Shown here in pieces: positions 10,950 to 24,084 of a DNA stretch of 64,000 nt. The stretch is from Paracyclopina nana (taxonomy: Eukaryota; Arthropoda; Copepoda; Cyclopoida; Cyclopettidae): contig JAGUCH010000006.1 in the NCBI GenBank assembly GCA_019096065.1, positions 4,050,001 to 4,114,000 of the forward strand, in the 5' to 3' direction. Below the pieces are notes generated by a model, which saw nothing but the letters and a program-made list of their open reading frames with translations, was not told the origin of the DNA and ran no database searches. The first letter of the stretch is position 1. Each line of letters opens with the position of its first letter. The position numbers and the translations under genes were made by a program.

Positions 10950-13900
10950 ATCAGTGCAAAAAAGCTAGTTAGCCAATGGTTGCAGCTCGCAAAATTGAAG
11001 AAGATGTCTGTACCACTATGAATGTAGCTAGTTTGTAGTTAAAATTGTACCAAATAGTAGTTGATGTATCAAGTAAGCTTGCACCACAACGACGCGCTGT
11101 TCCTCTATACAACAATACCAACAAGGCTTGTGACGTAGAATTGCCCTGGCCATACTGTGTAGAAGAACCAACCTCATATTGTAGAAGCTTCGATTCCTAT
11201 GTATATATATGAGAACACCAACCAAATGAGGCCAAACTGAAAAATTCCGAAAGACTTTTGAACAACTGCAGACGCTGAAACCAAAGAGATGCTTTAATTT
11301 AATAACCCCCCCAGATACTACATTTCCTCTTGGCACTGAAAAAGGAAGCAAAAACAACCATGACACAAAAGAGCTGATTGTAGATTAGAAAATACAACCA
11401 GAGAAAACAAAAGGCCCGAGGGAAATGTGATAAGACAAGAGAAGAAACGATGATTTCTATCTCCCCATCAATGATTTACAACTACTGTTGCTATTTTCAG
11501 TTTTTCCATTGATGGAAAACAGTGCTGTGTTCAAGTTGCGACGACGAAAGGACAGAACTTATTGTAGAAATCTACGATTACTAGCTAACAACCTACTATA
11601 CAAACCAAAAACCGTAGTACGTAGAAGAAGAGTGAAGATGGCAGTAAGAATTTTGCCATTAAAGAAGCCAATTTAGGACACACAAGCTGTGATGAAATGA
11701 CGACTTTGAGAGATTTTGTGAGGTTTAGATCAGAGAAAAAAATCATTAGCAAAAGGGCAAAATCTACTTGAAACCATGAATTTCTAAAAATGTCAGAGAA
11801 TAATCAACTTGTGCATTCCAAAGAATGTTTAATACAAAAAGGCAAAGCCAATAAGAACAGAGAGAAATTGAGAGTAGAATTTAAAAATGATTACGTATCA
11901 TCAGGCAATGCTAGCTAGAAAAGATCAAAATAAACAGATCATGATTTGAGCTTTCCTTTACCAGTTGATGGGCAAATTGAAACCAACCTAAACACTACAA
12001 GAACAATTAACCCTCCCCGTAAATAATAATGTTATAACACAACTACAATACTGCTATGTCAAATACAATATATGTAGTTAGATCATTGAATACATATACC
12101 CTATACTGTAGAAATTGTTGATTAAAATCAAAGACAACTTTGTACATATACAATAGCCACAATATGAGAATTTTTCTTGGGAGAAAACAATTACAATTGT
12201 ATCTTGTCAAAAACAAATTTGAATGAATATGAGAAAAGGCGAAACAATAAATACATTTACCACAACTGCTCGGGCTGTTTATTAATATTTACTGGGCCGC
12301 GCAAGCTGATTCAAGTGCTTTATTACGGGGAAAGTCAGTATTTTTAACGTTGAAGCCGCCAGCAAAAACTGTGCAGGTCTTTGTACTGCAGCTTCACAAA
12401 CTGTCTTCTCTATTTTTTGTATTACTTCTGCAATTTTGATAGAAAAATATTTCTTTTGGTATGCGCACAAGAAACAGCTTCAAAGTTTATGCCATTGCAT
12501 TGTTTGCCTCAAGTTAAAACACCTCATGAAAATGCTGCTTCTTAAATAGTGCGGACTGTGGAAAAAAGGTCAAAAAGGCTTTCTAGAACGGGCTTCATTC
12601 GCCTTTGATGGAAATGGTAGTAAACAAAGGATCATGCAACTTTGCTAATAAAACCTTGAAGTAGCCATGACTGCAGTGTTCTTGTATATGGTGGCGTATG
12701 TACTCAGGGGTTCCCATCAGTGCGCGACAATTATTCGACGAATACAGCATAAATTGGCCCATGTCTGGAAAAAGTGTCGATAAATCTGAAAAACAACGCC
12801 CACAAAAGAATACGTACCCTGGGATGACAGTACAACATGGCATCGGCCATCTGTTAGTGTACCCCATGGTGGCTGTTCTTGACATTTGAGGCAACTTTTC
12901 GCCAGCGATGCATCTTAGCTTTGCAACGAGGGTAGGATGATGCACGTACTCCTTCTACTATTTCAATGAAAATTCAATTCACTTCATATTATGGCAGCAG
13001 CTTTACTAGATAAGCTTGGAATTGCATTGTGCGAATCTGAGTGATTGGGAACGTCTCTTTTTTTGTCAGGTTTTTTCCCAGCCGAAAAATCCATAGTGGC
13101 TTTGAAGCTCTCTATAGGAGTTGCCACTTCCACAACATCCCGAAGGAAGTTTCATGGACACACCCACACTCTCACCGTCGTAAAAAGAAGAGACTACTCA
13201 CAAAAACGGAAAAACTTGCCCATTAGGAGCCCATTGTGGTATGAGAAGCGTGCAAGCCTCCAAATCAATGAAATTGTCCATTAATTACTGCTTTTTTAGA
13301 TCATTTAGAGCATGAGAATGACCAATATCTAAAATAATGGATGTTGTTGGGTGGTGGCACCTAAAATTCCTCGGTTCCTAAAGATGATGGCAGCGGCCTT
13401 TTTTGCCCGAATCTGACCTTAATCAAGCTTTACAGTTAGAAGGATATGGATAAGCTTGCAGGAAAAAATCTCATAGTAGATCTCTGATGGCAACTGATCC
13501 ACTTCTGCGCGAGCAGGAAGGAAAAAATAATCACTGTGAGATATATAAGCAAAGCTACAAAAAAACTGGAAGGAGCTTCGCTCATCAATCTTTGGATACA
13601 ACAATTACCCAAAAACAAGCTAGCTTCTGGAAGAAGTAGTAATTTCGGAAAAGGCTTTGCAAAAATTACTTACGAGCTCGGCGCGTTGAATGGAGTCTCT
13701 AGCCAAATTGAGCTCGCAGAAAAGCACATTATGTGACATATGGGGCATGTTTTCTGCCATGGCCATTGTGAGAGTACAAAACAAAGTGGTCATTAGCATT
13801 CTGGTCGTTATGAGAAGAATTGGTCGTGGTGGAAAGCTAAGAAGAGTGTTGGCGACATCATGGCCATTGCTGAGTAAGGACCTCTCTTGTGCACAAGTAG

Positions 13901-16900
13901 TGAAGGCGCCAACAGCTCTTGTTTGGCACCAATCCTACTGGCCTTGGTGTAATTATCGACACGAACGAAAATTGGCCAATCCCAGCTAGATCCATGATTC
14001 CAGATTTCTCCAAATTGAGGCCGCTCTTTCCTCTTCCAGCTCTTCCAAGCTCACTTTCTACCTAAGGGTGAGACAATCCCACTTAAAATTCATTTCCATC
14101 GTAAGTTTTCTTCTTCGCCTCTCCCGTTGGCTTGAAAAGTTTGCATATAGGTGAGATTACGCTTTATAGTAGTATGGTATAAGGGATGGCTAGCTCCCGC
14201 CACCACTTGGAACCAGCTTTAATTAAAGATTAACGCAGCTCTTGGCTCGTAAACAATTGTAAAAGTCTCCGCCAATTCACAAGATATGGTCGCCTGCGAA
14301 AGAGAGAGAGACGATGCCAAGAATGTCTACAATAGCAGCAGTAGCACCTTAATGTGTTCAGCTCCCCATTATTAATTCCCCTCAGCAGCTAAGGTTGACT
14401 TGGAGCCTTTGAAGTAAGTTTAGCAAGCGAGCAAACTAAGCTTGCTATGAGTTTAATTTGTGAGCTCGACGGAGTAGCCAACTTCTGATACTATTTGGTG
14501 ACCGCCCGAGGTTCTGTCAAGAAAGAAGAACGAGCTGGAGGAGTTGGAAGAAAGGCAAAGTGCAATCTTCACATTTTTTCCTCACAGGCCTATAATACGT
14601 AGTACAAGTAACTGGAGCACATTATAAGTAGGAAATGCTACATTCATGCACGAAATTGGATCTGATAGCCACTGCCTAAAATTTTTCTTTTTGGATGCAA
14701 ATTGCTTTTGCTCTCGGATGAAGCCTATATATGAGTTGTGGTAGAAAAAGCCAATGTTGCCTGGCGACACATGCTTGATATTTATGATACTATTTGCATA
14801 TCGAAAATCATCCCTGTTGGCCATAAAAGCAGCTCCAAAATGACGTTTATCTTACCGAGTCCAGCAGAAGCCAATATTTTGAAGAGGCAGTCGTTGTCAG
14901 CACCTTGCATGCATGCTGATTTATCATGCAAATTTCATGGGAGCCTTAAAATTGGATGGGAACGACATCATCAGATTGAATGCATCTCTGCTTTTTTTGA
15001 AAGTGCTCGCAGCACATTTTTCTGGAATTTCAATGAGCAAGAACTTTTGATCTTTTCGCCTGCAGAACACTTCGTAAAGTAACTTTTTTCTCCGTTGTAG
15101 AAACAATATGAAATATTTCACTAGTGCATGAATTTATGCCATGTCAAACTGCAATTCCACGACTTAATGCCTTGTTCATGTATTAAAAATTCCTCAGATG
15201 AATGGCAAATTATTTTACAAAGACGTACAAAATCCACCATCAATATTTGCGTTTCTCTCAGCAAGTTGAGCCAAGTAAGGACAGAGCAGCGTTTTTATGG
15301 TCTTCAAATCACAATTATGCCGTGTTTAAACAAGGTCTATTTTAAACAAAAAATAAAGGATGATTATATCATTTTTCAGTCAAAAACTATAATGCTATCC
15401 CAATTTTTTTTATTTTTTTAACCCCGAGAATGCATGATGATTGCCTTAGCTCATTGAGGAGTTGTCCTACAATCGATCTGTTTTCATTCAGTGTTGTTGT
15501 CTAGTTGAATGAGCTGATTGCTTCTTAAGAAAGTTATTGTCAACAGACATTTTTCTTCATTTCCTTAAAAGGTGCTTTCGTGATTTCTCAAGTCAGTCTG
15601 GGCTATACATGAACCAAGCAAAAGTTGGACAACAGCAGGAACAGCAAAAACGCCTGCTTCAAAATGAGTTGGCAAAGGAGCTCGCGATGAATATTGGGGC
15701 AAAAAGTGTGTGTGTGTCTGAGCCAATTTCCAAGTTTCTCCTGCTTTGGTGGCACCTAGATATACCGCGTACATACACACATGCATAGAAAGAGTTGGCT
15801 CCCCTAGCTGCCCGCAACGTAACACTCACAGTCGAGTTCTGCTATTGAATTCAGAATTCCCTATTGTCGATTTGTGCCAGGGTATTAGGGCCACGTCTAC
15901 TTTTTGGTATATAGCAGCTAGTACGCTATTTGCTGCCTTATTCCTCAATAGTGCGCTATACATGGACAATTTATTGCCTGAAAAGACCATCCCACAAATT
16001 CCTAAGGCTCCCGATTCCTCCTCTCAAAGTTGCGTGTGCTTTTGGAGGTTTATAGAAGAGCCCTTTTTGCCTTGTTCGTGTGGATCAATCCAAAAGCCCT
16101 AATCTCATGATGCATATTGGTGGGATTGAGAGTTGCTGGTTTTTGCTCTCATTCAAAAAGCAAAGAGGTTTTGGCTCGTTCTGCTGCTTTCTAAATTCTG
16201 GCACAGCAGTCGTGGTAACTCCTTTCACATAGGGAATTTTACTCCCAGCTTAGTTTGTGCCAAAAAGTTTCCTTTTAGTTTACATTTCAGCCCATAGACT
16301 ATGCATTCACAAAGTTAAGGGCTTCAAAGACTTTAGTACTTCTATGGAGGACAGTTAATGTAGTAGCTGTATAAGCTTTCACCTCGCCACCAGCTCCTTA
16401 GTATAGAGGAAGGAGCAATCATCAAAAAGCTACCACGCCATGCATGTTGGGTAAATTGCGCTCAAAAGCCTTTGCCCAAGGCTTGAATAAACACTTTTTT
16501 AAGCAAGAGTTCAAAGCCAAATCTACTTAATTTATGTGTGCCCACATTACCATACAGCTAGAGTTAATGTAACACAAATTATGCTTCATTTTCGAAGGGT
16601 CTTTTTGGCCCAGATTTTATTGCTCAAAATCACCTTGAGCTATTCTTGTAACGGAGAAATAAATCTTACAAATAAGTGTATGGCGTGCAGGAGAGATTCC
16701 ACTGCTATTGCTAGAAAGCATGGGAAAAATGGAGAGTTTTAATGGCAGAAAAAGGGGCTCTTGTTAGTGATGAGTTGGCACTAGTTGGCTTTGAAAAATT
16801 GCTCCCCATTACCATTCTTGGACCATAATTCATTTCCTGAGCTCTTGGGAAATCCCAGATTTGCCTGGAGAAGAAGTGAAAAATTGTTGATGCGAAAATC

Positions 16901-18230
16901 CTCTCGCCACAGCCATTCATTAGCTCGGTTATAATCAGTGCCTTCTTGAGTCTGACAGATTACGAAAAAAGGGGCAGAGAGCTCAAAAGCTTTCTCTGCT
17001 GAAGCTGCTGTTGTAGTCAGGAGCTTTCCAAACCTATTTTTCATGTGCCATTTCAAGAGTTCAGGCTTTTTGTTTGCTCCCTATTGATCTGGTCCCAGCA
17101 CAAATACTGTGTTATTGTAGTATTCACAAAATTCTGTACTCAGACTGTATTGTACTACATTTTCTGTAGCGAAAGCAATCGTATGTGCTTCATGCTTGTT
17201 TCGACCTTTGATTAGATAACCTCATATTCACGATTCGGAAGGCAAAAGAGGAAGAAATCACGCGTTAGCTTTCTTGAATCACTGTTTGTCACCACAAGCT
17301 GTTGTTCTGATGCTTTATACACCCTTACCCAGCACTCGTTCCACCATGATTTATGCATCATGGTAAGTAGGTGTTGATGAGGGGATTGTAATTTCCCCTT
17401 CGTCACAAAATTCCATTCGTCTTAGCATCATCAAAGAAGATAAAACAAAAGTTGCAGTTCACGGTTCATTGACTTTTATCACCCTCCCTGTGCTCTATGT
17501 GCTCTTATCAGCTTTGCTCCTTGCAAATATACGTCGTTGTTCTGCCAAGAGCTTTATTGATTCCCAAAAAAGAAATCAGTGAAGCAAGAGCCAATTAGGA
17601 CATTATTGCTGCATTTTTTGCTTCATGGAACCGCATGAGCCAAGAACTTGCATGAGGGTGACAGCTATTTCTCATTCTGTTCTCGTATGCAGAAAAAGGA
17701 AGATTGAAAGCCTGACACCTAAGTCCCTTTTAATTGATGAAAATAGTGAGATGTAGGAGGAGACTCGCGTGAAATTAGCTTTCCTCCCTGATATTATACA
17801 TTATTCTTGGGAGCTGACGTACTATGGTCCCCAGTCTGCAGTTGGCTAGTGGTCATTTTTCATTCAGGTTTTTTCTATCTTCTTCTTCTTGTGTGACCAG
17901 ATATAAAGGGGGAATTTTTCATATCTTGGTATCTTTTCAGCCTGAAGGAGAGTCGACTCATATTTGATTTTCTTCAAGACTAGCAAGCGCTCGGGTGAGT
18001 GGCCACTTGAAAGTCACGGTGAATAATAGAAAAGAAGCAGGGAAAGATGAAGATGATGAAGAGAAAAAGCTCCTTTAGCTTTTTTGCTTCTGTATGAATA
18101 AGGAGACCAGTTTTTTTTTCAATCTATGAGTTTAAGACATATTTTGAAGAAGGAAGTTAAGGCAGTTGTAATTTATTACAGTAGTTGGACTACGCTGCAA
18201 ATCTTTACGAAAAATGCACTTTAATTTCCA
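10950..18230. other. Rbp6 3' UTR and gene-poor intergenic sequence
   Basis: After the Rbp6 stop at 10947-10949 there are candidate poly(A) signals (AATAAA) at 11929-11934 and 12246-12251, so the 3' UTR may be about 1-1.3 kb long. Beyond that I see only anonymous AT-rich sequence. Open frames up to about 116 codons show no family motif, biased composition or splice pattern. No RNA gene was recognised. Confidence 0.5.
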
Positions 18231-18242
18231 CGCATTCTGTTG
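18231..18242. repeat. Left target-site duplication of the foldback transposon
   Basis: The 12-base word CGCATTCTGTTG occurs here and again at 25422-25433, immediately outside the two inverted ends of the element. An exact 12-bp direct repeat at both outer edges is the expected mark of a transposition event. Confidence 0.8.
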
Positions 18243-18244
18243 GG

Positions 18245-18440
18245 TCTGTATAAATATAGATGCGTTAGATGATTTAGATGACTGAGATGATCATATTTGT
18301 CATCTATATTTGTACCGTTTTTGGTCCAAATATAGATGATTTTTGCCAATCGTCATCTATATTTGCACCACCAATCTCCTGCACTAACAAGATGTATAAA
18401 TATAGATAATTTTTTTACTAGGATCTATATTTGGATTAAT
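18245..18440 (+). repeat. Left terminal inverted repeat and subterminal motifs
   Basis: About 28 bases at the tip match the right tip exactly in inverted orientation. The rest contains about six copies of AAATATAGATG in alternating orientation. Such clustered subterminal motifs are usually transposase-binding sites in DNA transposons; that role is inferred. Confidence 0.75.
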
Positions 18441-19152
18441 TTAGATGATTGCAATTAGCTATGATGAGCTTCTTTAAAGCTAATATTAAGCTGGACCCAA
18501 TATTTTTAAAAAATATTCTGCCTGCCAACAGACCAAACTACTACATAAAAAATGAATTTAAGAAAAAATTAAAATTAAGAGTTTCATAAGAATTTCCGAA
18601 TTAAAAGGTACCTTCCATATTATCATTGTGCTTTGTAGCAGGGAGCGTGTCGGCCTACGGGTCGACCGCTCGCTGCGCGCGCTCGCCTCGGGCGCGCGGT
18701 AGTATAGCGAGTAGTATAGTGTGATCTAGGGTTCTAGATATTCCTCCGCGACTTCGTTTTACTACGTAATAGGGTGAACCGTAGAGAAAATCAGCTGTAC
18801 TCATTTTGTTCAATTCACTACATAGAAATCCCCATGAACTGAACAAAATGGGGTCAGCTGATGCCTCTACGCGTTACCCTATAACGTAGTAAAACGAAGT
18901 CGCGGAGGAATATCAAGAACACTAGTGTGATCATCAGTAAAGGAAATAAATTCACCGCATTGACACGTGTTGTCTGCGGCCCAAGATTGACCTCTGCTAG
19001 CCTTCCAGGCCCGTCCCCGCTAGACGTAGCCTAGATCCGAGTAGTGGCTTGATAAGTCACAGTTGTATATCTCGACCTACTACAGCTTGATAAATGAAGC
19101 AAGAGCAAGTAAGCCAAAAAAAAACCCCAACTTTTTGAATGCTTTTTGAAAC
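18441..19152. other. Left-arm spacer of the foldback element with GC-rich patch and MITE
   Basis: This 0.7-kb segment corresponds to only about 230 bp on the right side (24986-25214). The excess is partly a GC-rich patch at about 18640-18710 (CGCTCGCTGCGCGCGCTCGC) and a hairpin MITE at 18727-18922. A weak match to the right arm remains around 18455-18490 (TTTAAAG followed by AATATT). Confidence 0.5.
18727..18922. mobile_element. Hairpin MITE, possibly Mutator-like, inside the foldback element
   Basis: The segment 18737-18914 is almost one long inverted repeat. GATATTCCTCCGCGACTTCG at the left is the exact complement of the right end, and pairing continues inward through a GTAGAG/CTCTAC region to a loop near 18815-18835. 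A 10-base direct repeat TAGTGTGATC flanks it at 18717-18726 and 18923-18932. Fewer than 200 bp with full-length self-complementarity and a 9-11 bp duplication fits a Mutator-type MITE. It codes for nothing. Confidence 0.7.
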
Positions 19153-19260
19153 AAAAATCGGTAACACTCTCATGTTCAGCGCACAAAAATGCTCAAATTG
19201 ACATAGATATCAAATAAAAAAACACAAAAAGCCTGAGCAGGGCACATAAAATCAAAATTT

Positions 19261-21002
19261 TTCTTTCCCAACCACCACCAATCACCACCCAAATTTGATT
19301 TTGGATTTGGTCTTTTTTTCTGATCACCACCCATCACCACCCAAAATGATTTTGGATTTGGTCTTTTTTTCTGATCACCACCCATCACCACCCAAAATGA
19401 TTTTGGATTTGGTCTTTTTTTCTGATCACCACCCATCACCACCCAAAATGATTTTGGATTTGGTCTTTTTTTCTGATCACCACCCATCACCACCCAAATA
19501 TGAATTTCGTTTTGCCTCTTTTTTCCCAATCACCACCAATCACCACCCAAATTTGATTTTGGATTTGGTCTTTTTTTCTGATCACCACCCATCACCACCC
19601 AAATATGAATTTCGTTTTTGCCTCTTTTTTCCCAATCTCCACCCATCACCACCCAAATTTGAATTTCGTTTTGCCTCTTTTTTCCCAATCACCACCCATC
19701 ACCACCCAAACTGATTTTGGATTTGGTCTTTTTTTCTGATCACCACCCATCACCACCCAAATTTGAATTTCATTTTACCTCTTTTTTCCCAATCACCACC
19801 CATCACCACCCAAAATGATTTTGGATTTGGTCTTTTTTTCTGATCACCACCCATCACCACCCAAAATGATTTTGGATTTGGTCTTTTTTTCTGATCACCA
19901 CCCATCACCACCCAAATATGATTTTGGATTTGGTCTTTTTTTTCTGATCACCACCCATCACCACCCAAATATGAATTTCGTTTTTGCCTCTTTTTTCCCA
20001 ATCACCACCAATCACCACCCAAATTTGATTTTGGATTTGGTCTTTTTTTCTGATCACCACCCATCACCACCCAAATATGAATTTCGTTTTGCCTCTTTTT
20101 TCCCAATCACCACCCAAATTTGATTTTGGATTTGGTCTTTTTTTCTGATCACCACCCATCACCACCCAAAATGATTTTGGATTTGGTCTTTTTTTCTGAT
20201 CACCACCCATCACCACCCAAAATGATTTTGGATTTGGTCTTTTTTTCTGATCACCACCCATCACCACCCAAAATGATTTTGGATTTGGTCTTTTTTTCTG
20301 ATCACCACCCATCACCACCCAAATATGAATTTCGTTTTGCCTCTTTTTTCCCAATCACCACCAATCACCACCCAAATTTGATTTTGGATTTGGTCTTTTT
20401 TTCTGATCACCACCCATCACCACCCAAATATGAATTTCGTTTTTGCCTCTTTTTTCCCAATCACCACCAATCACCACCCAAATTTGATTTTGGATTTGGT
20501 CTTTTTTTCTGATCACCACCCATCACCACCCAAACTGATTTTGGATTTGGTCTTTTTTTCTGATCACCACCCATCACCACCCAAATATGAATTTCGTTTT
20601 GCCTCTTTTTTCCCAATCACCACCAATCACCACCCAAATTTGATTTTGGATTTGGTCTTTTTTTCTGATCACCACCCATCACCACCCAAATATGAATTTC
20701 GTTTTGCCTCTTTTTTCCCAATCACCACCAATCACCACCCAAATTTGATTTTGGATTTGGTCTTTTTTTCTGATCACCACCCACCACCACCCAAATATGA
20801 TTTTGGATTTGGTCTTTTTTTCTGATCACCACCCATCACCACCCAAATATGATTTTGGATTTGGTCTTTTTTTCTGATCACCACCCATCACCACCCAAAT
20901 ATGATTTTGGATTTGGTCTTTTTTTCTGATCACCACCCATCACCACCCAAATTTGAATTTCATTTTACCTCTTTTTTCCCAATCACCACCCATCACCACC
21001 CA
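19261..21002 (+). repeat. Left minisatellite array, about 51-bp units
   Basis: There are about 34 units of 50-53 bp. Two types are mixed: one with TTTTGGATTTGGTC and one with GAATTTCGTTTTGCC. Both end in CACCACCCATCACCACCCAA. The 51-bp unit is a multiple of three, so it generates artificial open frames on both strands with a repeated Asp-His-His-Pro pattern; I do not regard these as genes. The complementary strand has GGGTGGTGATGGGTGG in each unit, a potential two-layer G-quadruplex. Confidence 0.95.
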
Positions 21003-21320
21003 GACGATGCTAAAGTTAGCACTATGACAAATTCAAAATTAGTTAAAACATGGTGAAAAAATGCAAAACTTTGTAAAACGTTGTCAAAAATACAGTTTTG
21101 CTCAGGCAAATATGCTCTCTTCATCTACAAACTCCTTAAGGAATCGGAACTCAAAATTCCTTTGCGCCAAAGAGTTCTCAGTACATAAATTAGCTGCGTA
21201 GAGTTGTATATCATGTACGCTACGCTAGTTTTGCTCCTTGACCGAAAAGTTGTTGCTAAAAATATTCTAGTTTATGTCAGATTTTGCACTGGGAGACTGA
21301 TGGACCTGGACTTCCCAAGA
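21003..21320. other. Junction between left minisatellite arm and satellite core
   Basis: About 300 bp of non-repetitive AT-rich sequence separate the two arrays. I see no open frame or motif of interest here. Confidence 0.5.
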
Positions 21321-24015
21321 TCCTAACAACTATAACCAGAATGAGCACAACTTGCTAGCTCAAAGTCAGTTTTATTTAAGAACTCTTGAATTTTAAGTCA
21401 AAATGTCAGTTGCAGCTGTTAGTGTGAGTCAACTTGACTCAAAATTTGAGGCAAAGTCAACCTTTTTTTGATTTTGAGCTAGCAAGAGCTAAAACTTGGG
21501 CATCACATTATACTACCAATTAATTGCTGAAAAAAATTGAATTTCTTGACAAAAGTCAATTTTGAGTCAAAGTGTTGGTTGCCGCTGATAGTGTGAGTCA
21601 ACTTGACTAAAAACTTGATGAGAAGTGAAACTTCTGACTCATTTTGAGTTCGCAAGAGTGAAAACTTGCGCATCGCTAGATGCTATGTATTTATCTCATA
21701 GTGCTGCTAGTAAACTTCTAAGAAAATACGAAATTATGGATAAGGTCAATTTTGAGTCAAAATGTCTATAATGGCTGATAATTTGAGGCATTTGGACCCT
21801 AAATGTGAGGCGAAGTCAAGCTTTGACTCATTTTTGACTATGCGAGAGCCATAACTTGCGCATTGCGTAATGCTGCTAATAAACTACTTAGAAAATACGA
21901 AATTCTTGATAAGGTCAATTTTGAGTCAAAATGTCAATAGTGGCTGATAATTTGAGGCATCTGGACCCTAAATGTGAGGCAAAGTCAAGCTTTGACTCAT
22001 TTTTGACTATGCTAGAAATAAAAACTATTGAGAAAATGCAAAATTCTGGACTTGTCAATTTTGAGTCAAAATGATAATTTGAGGCATTTGGACTCTAAAT
22101 GTGAGGCAAAGTCACGCTTTGACTTATTTTTGACTATGAGAGAAATAAAAACTTACGCATCCCGTAACGCTAGTAATAAACTATTGAGAAAATGCAAAAT
22201 TCTGGACTAGTCAATTTTGAGTCAAAATGTCAGTAGTGGCTGATAATTTGAGGCATTTGGACCCTAAATGTGAGGCAAAGTCAAGCTTTGACTTATTTTT
22301 GACTATGAGAGAAATAAAAACTTACGCATCCCGTAACGCTACTAATAAACTATTGAGAAAATGCAAAATTCTGGACTAGTCAATTTTGAGTCAAAATGTC
22401 AGTAGTGGCTGATAATTTGAGGCATCTGGACTCTAAATGTGAGGCAAAGTCAAGCTTTGACTTATTTTTGACTATGAGAGAAATAAAAACTTACGCATCC
22501 CGTAACGCTACTAATAAACTATTGAGAAAATGCAAAATTCTGGACTAGTCAATTTTGAGTCAAAATGTCAGTAGTGGCTGATAATTTGAGGCATTTGGAC
22601 CCTAAATGTGAGGCAAAGTCAAGCTTTGACTTATTTTTGACTATGCGAGAGCCAAAACTTGCGCATCGCGTAATGCTGCTAATAAACTACTAAGAAAATG
22701 CAAAATTCTGGACTAGTCAATTTTGAGTCAAAATGTCAGTAGTGGCTGATAATTTGAGGCATCTGGACCCTAAATGTGAGGCAAAGTCAAGCTTTGACTT
22801 ATTTTTGACTATGAGAGAAATAAAAACTTACGCATCCCGTAACGCTACTAATAAACTATTGAGAAAATGCAAAATTCTGGACTAGTCAATTTTGAGTCAA
22901 AATGTCAGTAGTGGCTGATAATTTGAGGCATTTGGACCCTAAATGTGAGGCAAAGTCAAGCTTTGACTTATTTTTGACTATGAGAGAAATAAAAACTTAC
23001 GCATCCCTTAACGCTACTTATAAACTATTGAGAAAATGCAAAATTCTGGACTAGTCAATTTTGAGTCAAAATGTCAGTAGTGGCTGATAATTTGAGGCAT
23101 CTGGACTCTAAATGTGAGGCAAAGTCAAGCTTTGACTTATTTTTGACTATGAGAGAAATAAAAACTTACGCATCCCGTAACGCTACTAATAAACTATTGA
23201 GAAAATGCAAAATTCTGGACTAGTCAATTTTGAGTCAAAATGTCAGTAGTGGCTGATAATTTGAGGCATTTGGACCCTAAATGTGAGGCAAAGTCAAGCT
23301 TTGACTTATTTTTGACTATGCGAGAGCCAAAACTTGCGCATCGCGTAATGCTGCTAATAAACTACTAAGAAAATGCAAAATTCTGGACTAGTCAATTTTG
23401 AGTCGAAATGTCAGTAGTGGCTGATAATTTGAGGCATCTGGACCCTAAATGTGAGGCAAAGTCAAGCTTTGACTTATTTTTGACTATGCAAGAGCCAAAA
23501 CTTGCGCATCGCGTAATGCTGCTAATAAACTACTAAGAAAATGCAAAATTCTGGACTAGTCAATTTTGAGTCAAAATGTCAGTAGTGGCTGATAATTTGA
23601 GGCATCTGGACCCTAAATGTGAGGCAAAGTCAAGCTTTGACTTATTTTTGACTATGCGAGAGCCAAAACTTGCGCATCGCGTAATGCTGCTAATAAACTA
23701 CTAAGAAAATGCAAAATTCTGGACTAGTCAATTTTGAGTCAAAATGTCAGTAGTGGCTGATAATTTGAGGCATCTGGACCCTAAATGTGAGGCAAAGTCA
23801 AGCTTTGACTTATTTTTGACTATGAGAGAAATAAAAACTTACGCATCCCTTAACGCTACTTATAAACTATTGAGAAAATGCAAAATTCTGGACTAGTCAA
23901 TTTTGAGTCGAAATGTCAGTAGTGGCTGATAATTTGAGGCATCTGGACCCTAAATGTGAAGCAAAGTCAAACTTTGACTCATTTTTGACTATGCGAGAGC
24001 CAAATTTTGCGCATC
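21320..24015 (+). repeat. 169-bp satellite array forming the core
   Basis: About 16 units are present. The landmark TCAATTTTGAGTCAAAATG recurs at 22211, 22380, 22549, 22717 and 22886, giving a 168-169 bp period. The first units (21320-21980) are diverged and one near 22010-22080 is shortened. From 22135 on, the units are nearly identical and come in two subtypes that differ in the segment after TTTTTGACTATG (GCGAGAGCC... or AGAGAAAT...). Each unit carries TTTTGAGTCAAAA, which contains the palindromic word TGAGTCA, and an inverted motif GTCAAGCTTTGAC. Confidence 0.95.
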
Positions 24016-24084
24016 GCGAAATGCTTTACTTTTGCAAACTTTCAAACTCAAAATGAGTCAAAAATCTCATATTTTGAGTCATAT

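Noticed and set aside
12595..12945. 116-codon minus-strand open frame
   Set aside because: No family resemblance and no flanking exon structure in 3' flanking DNA of Rbp6.
19176..20825. Several 90-140-codon open frames on both strands with a repeated Asp-His-His-Pro pattern
   Set aside because: They arise only because the 51-bp minisatellite unit is divisible by three. The same arrays are open in inverted copies at 24026-24946. There is no start context, splice signal or non-repeat domain.
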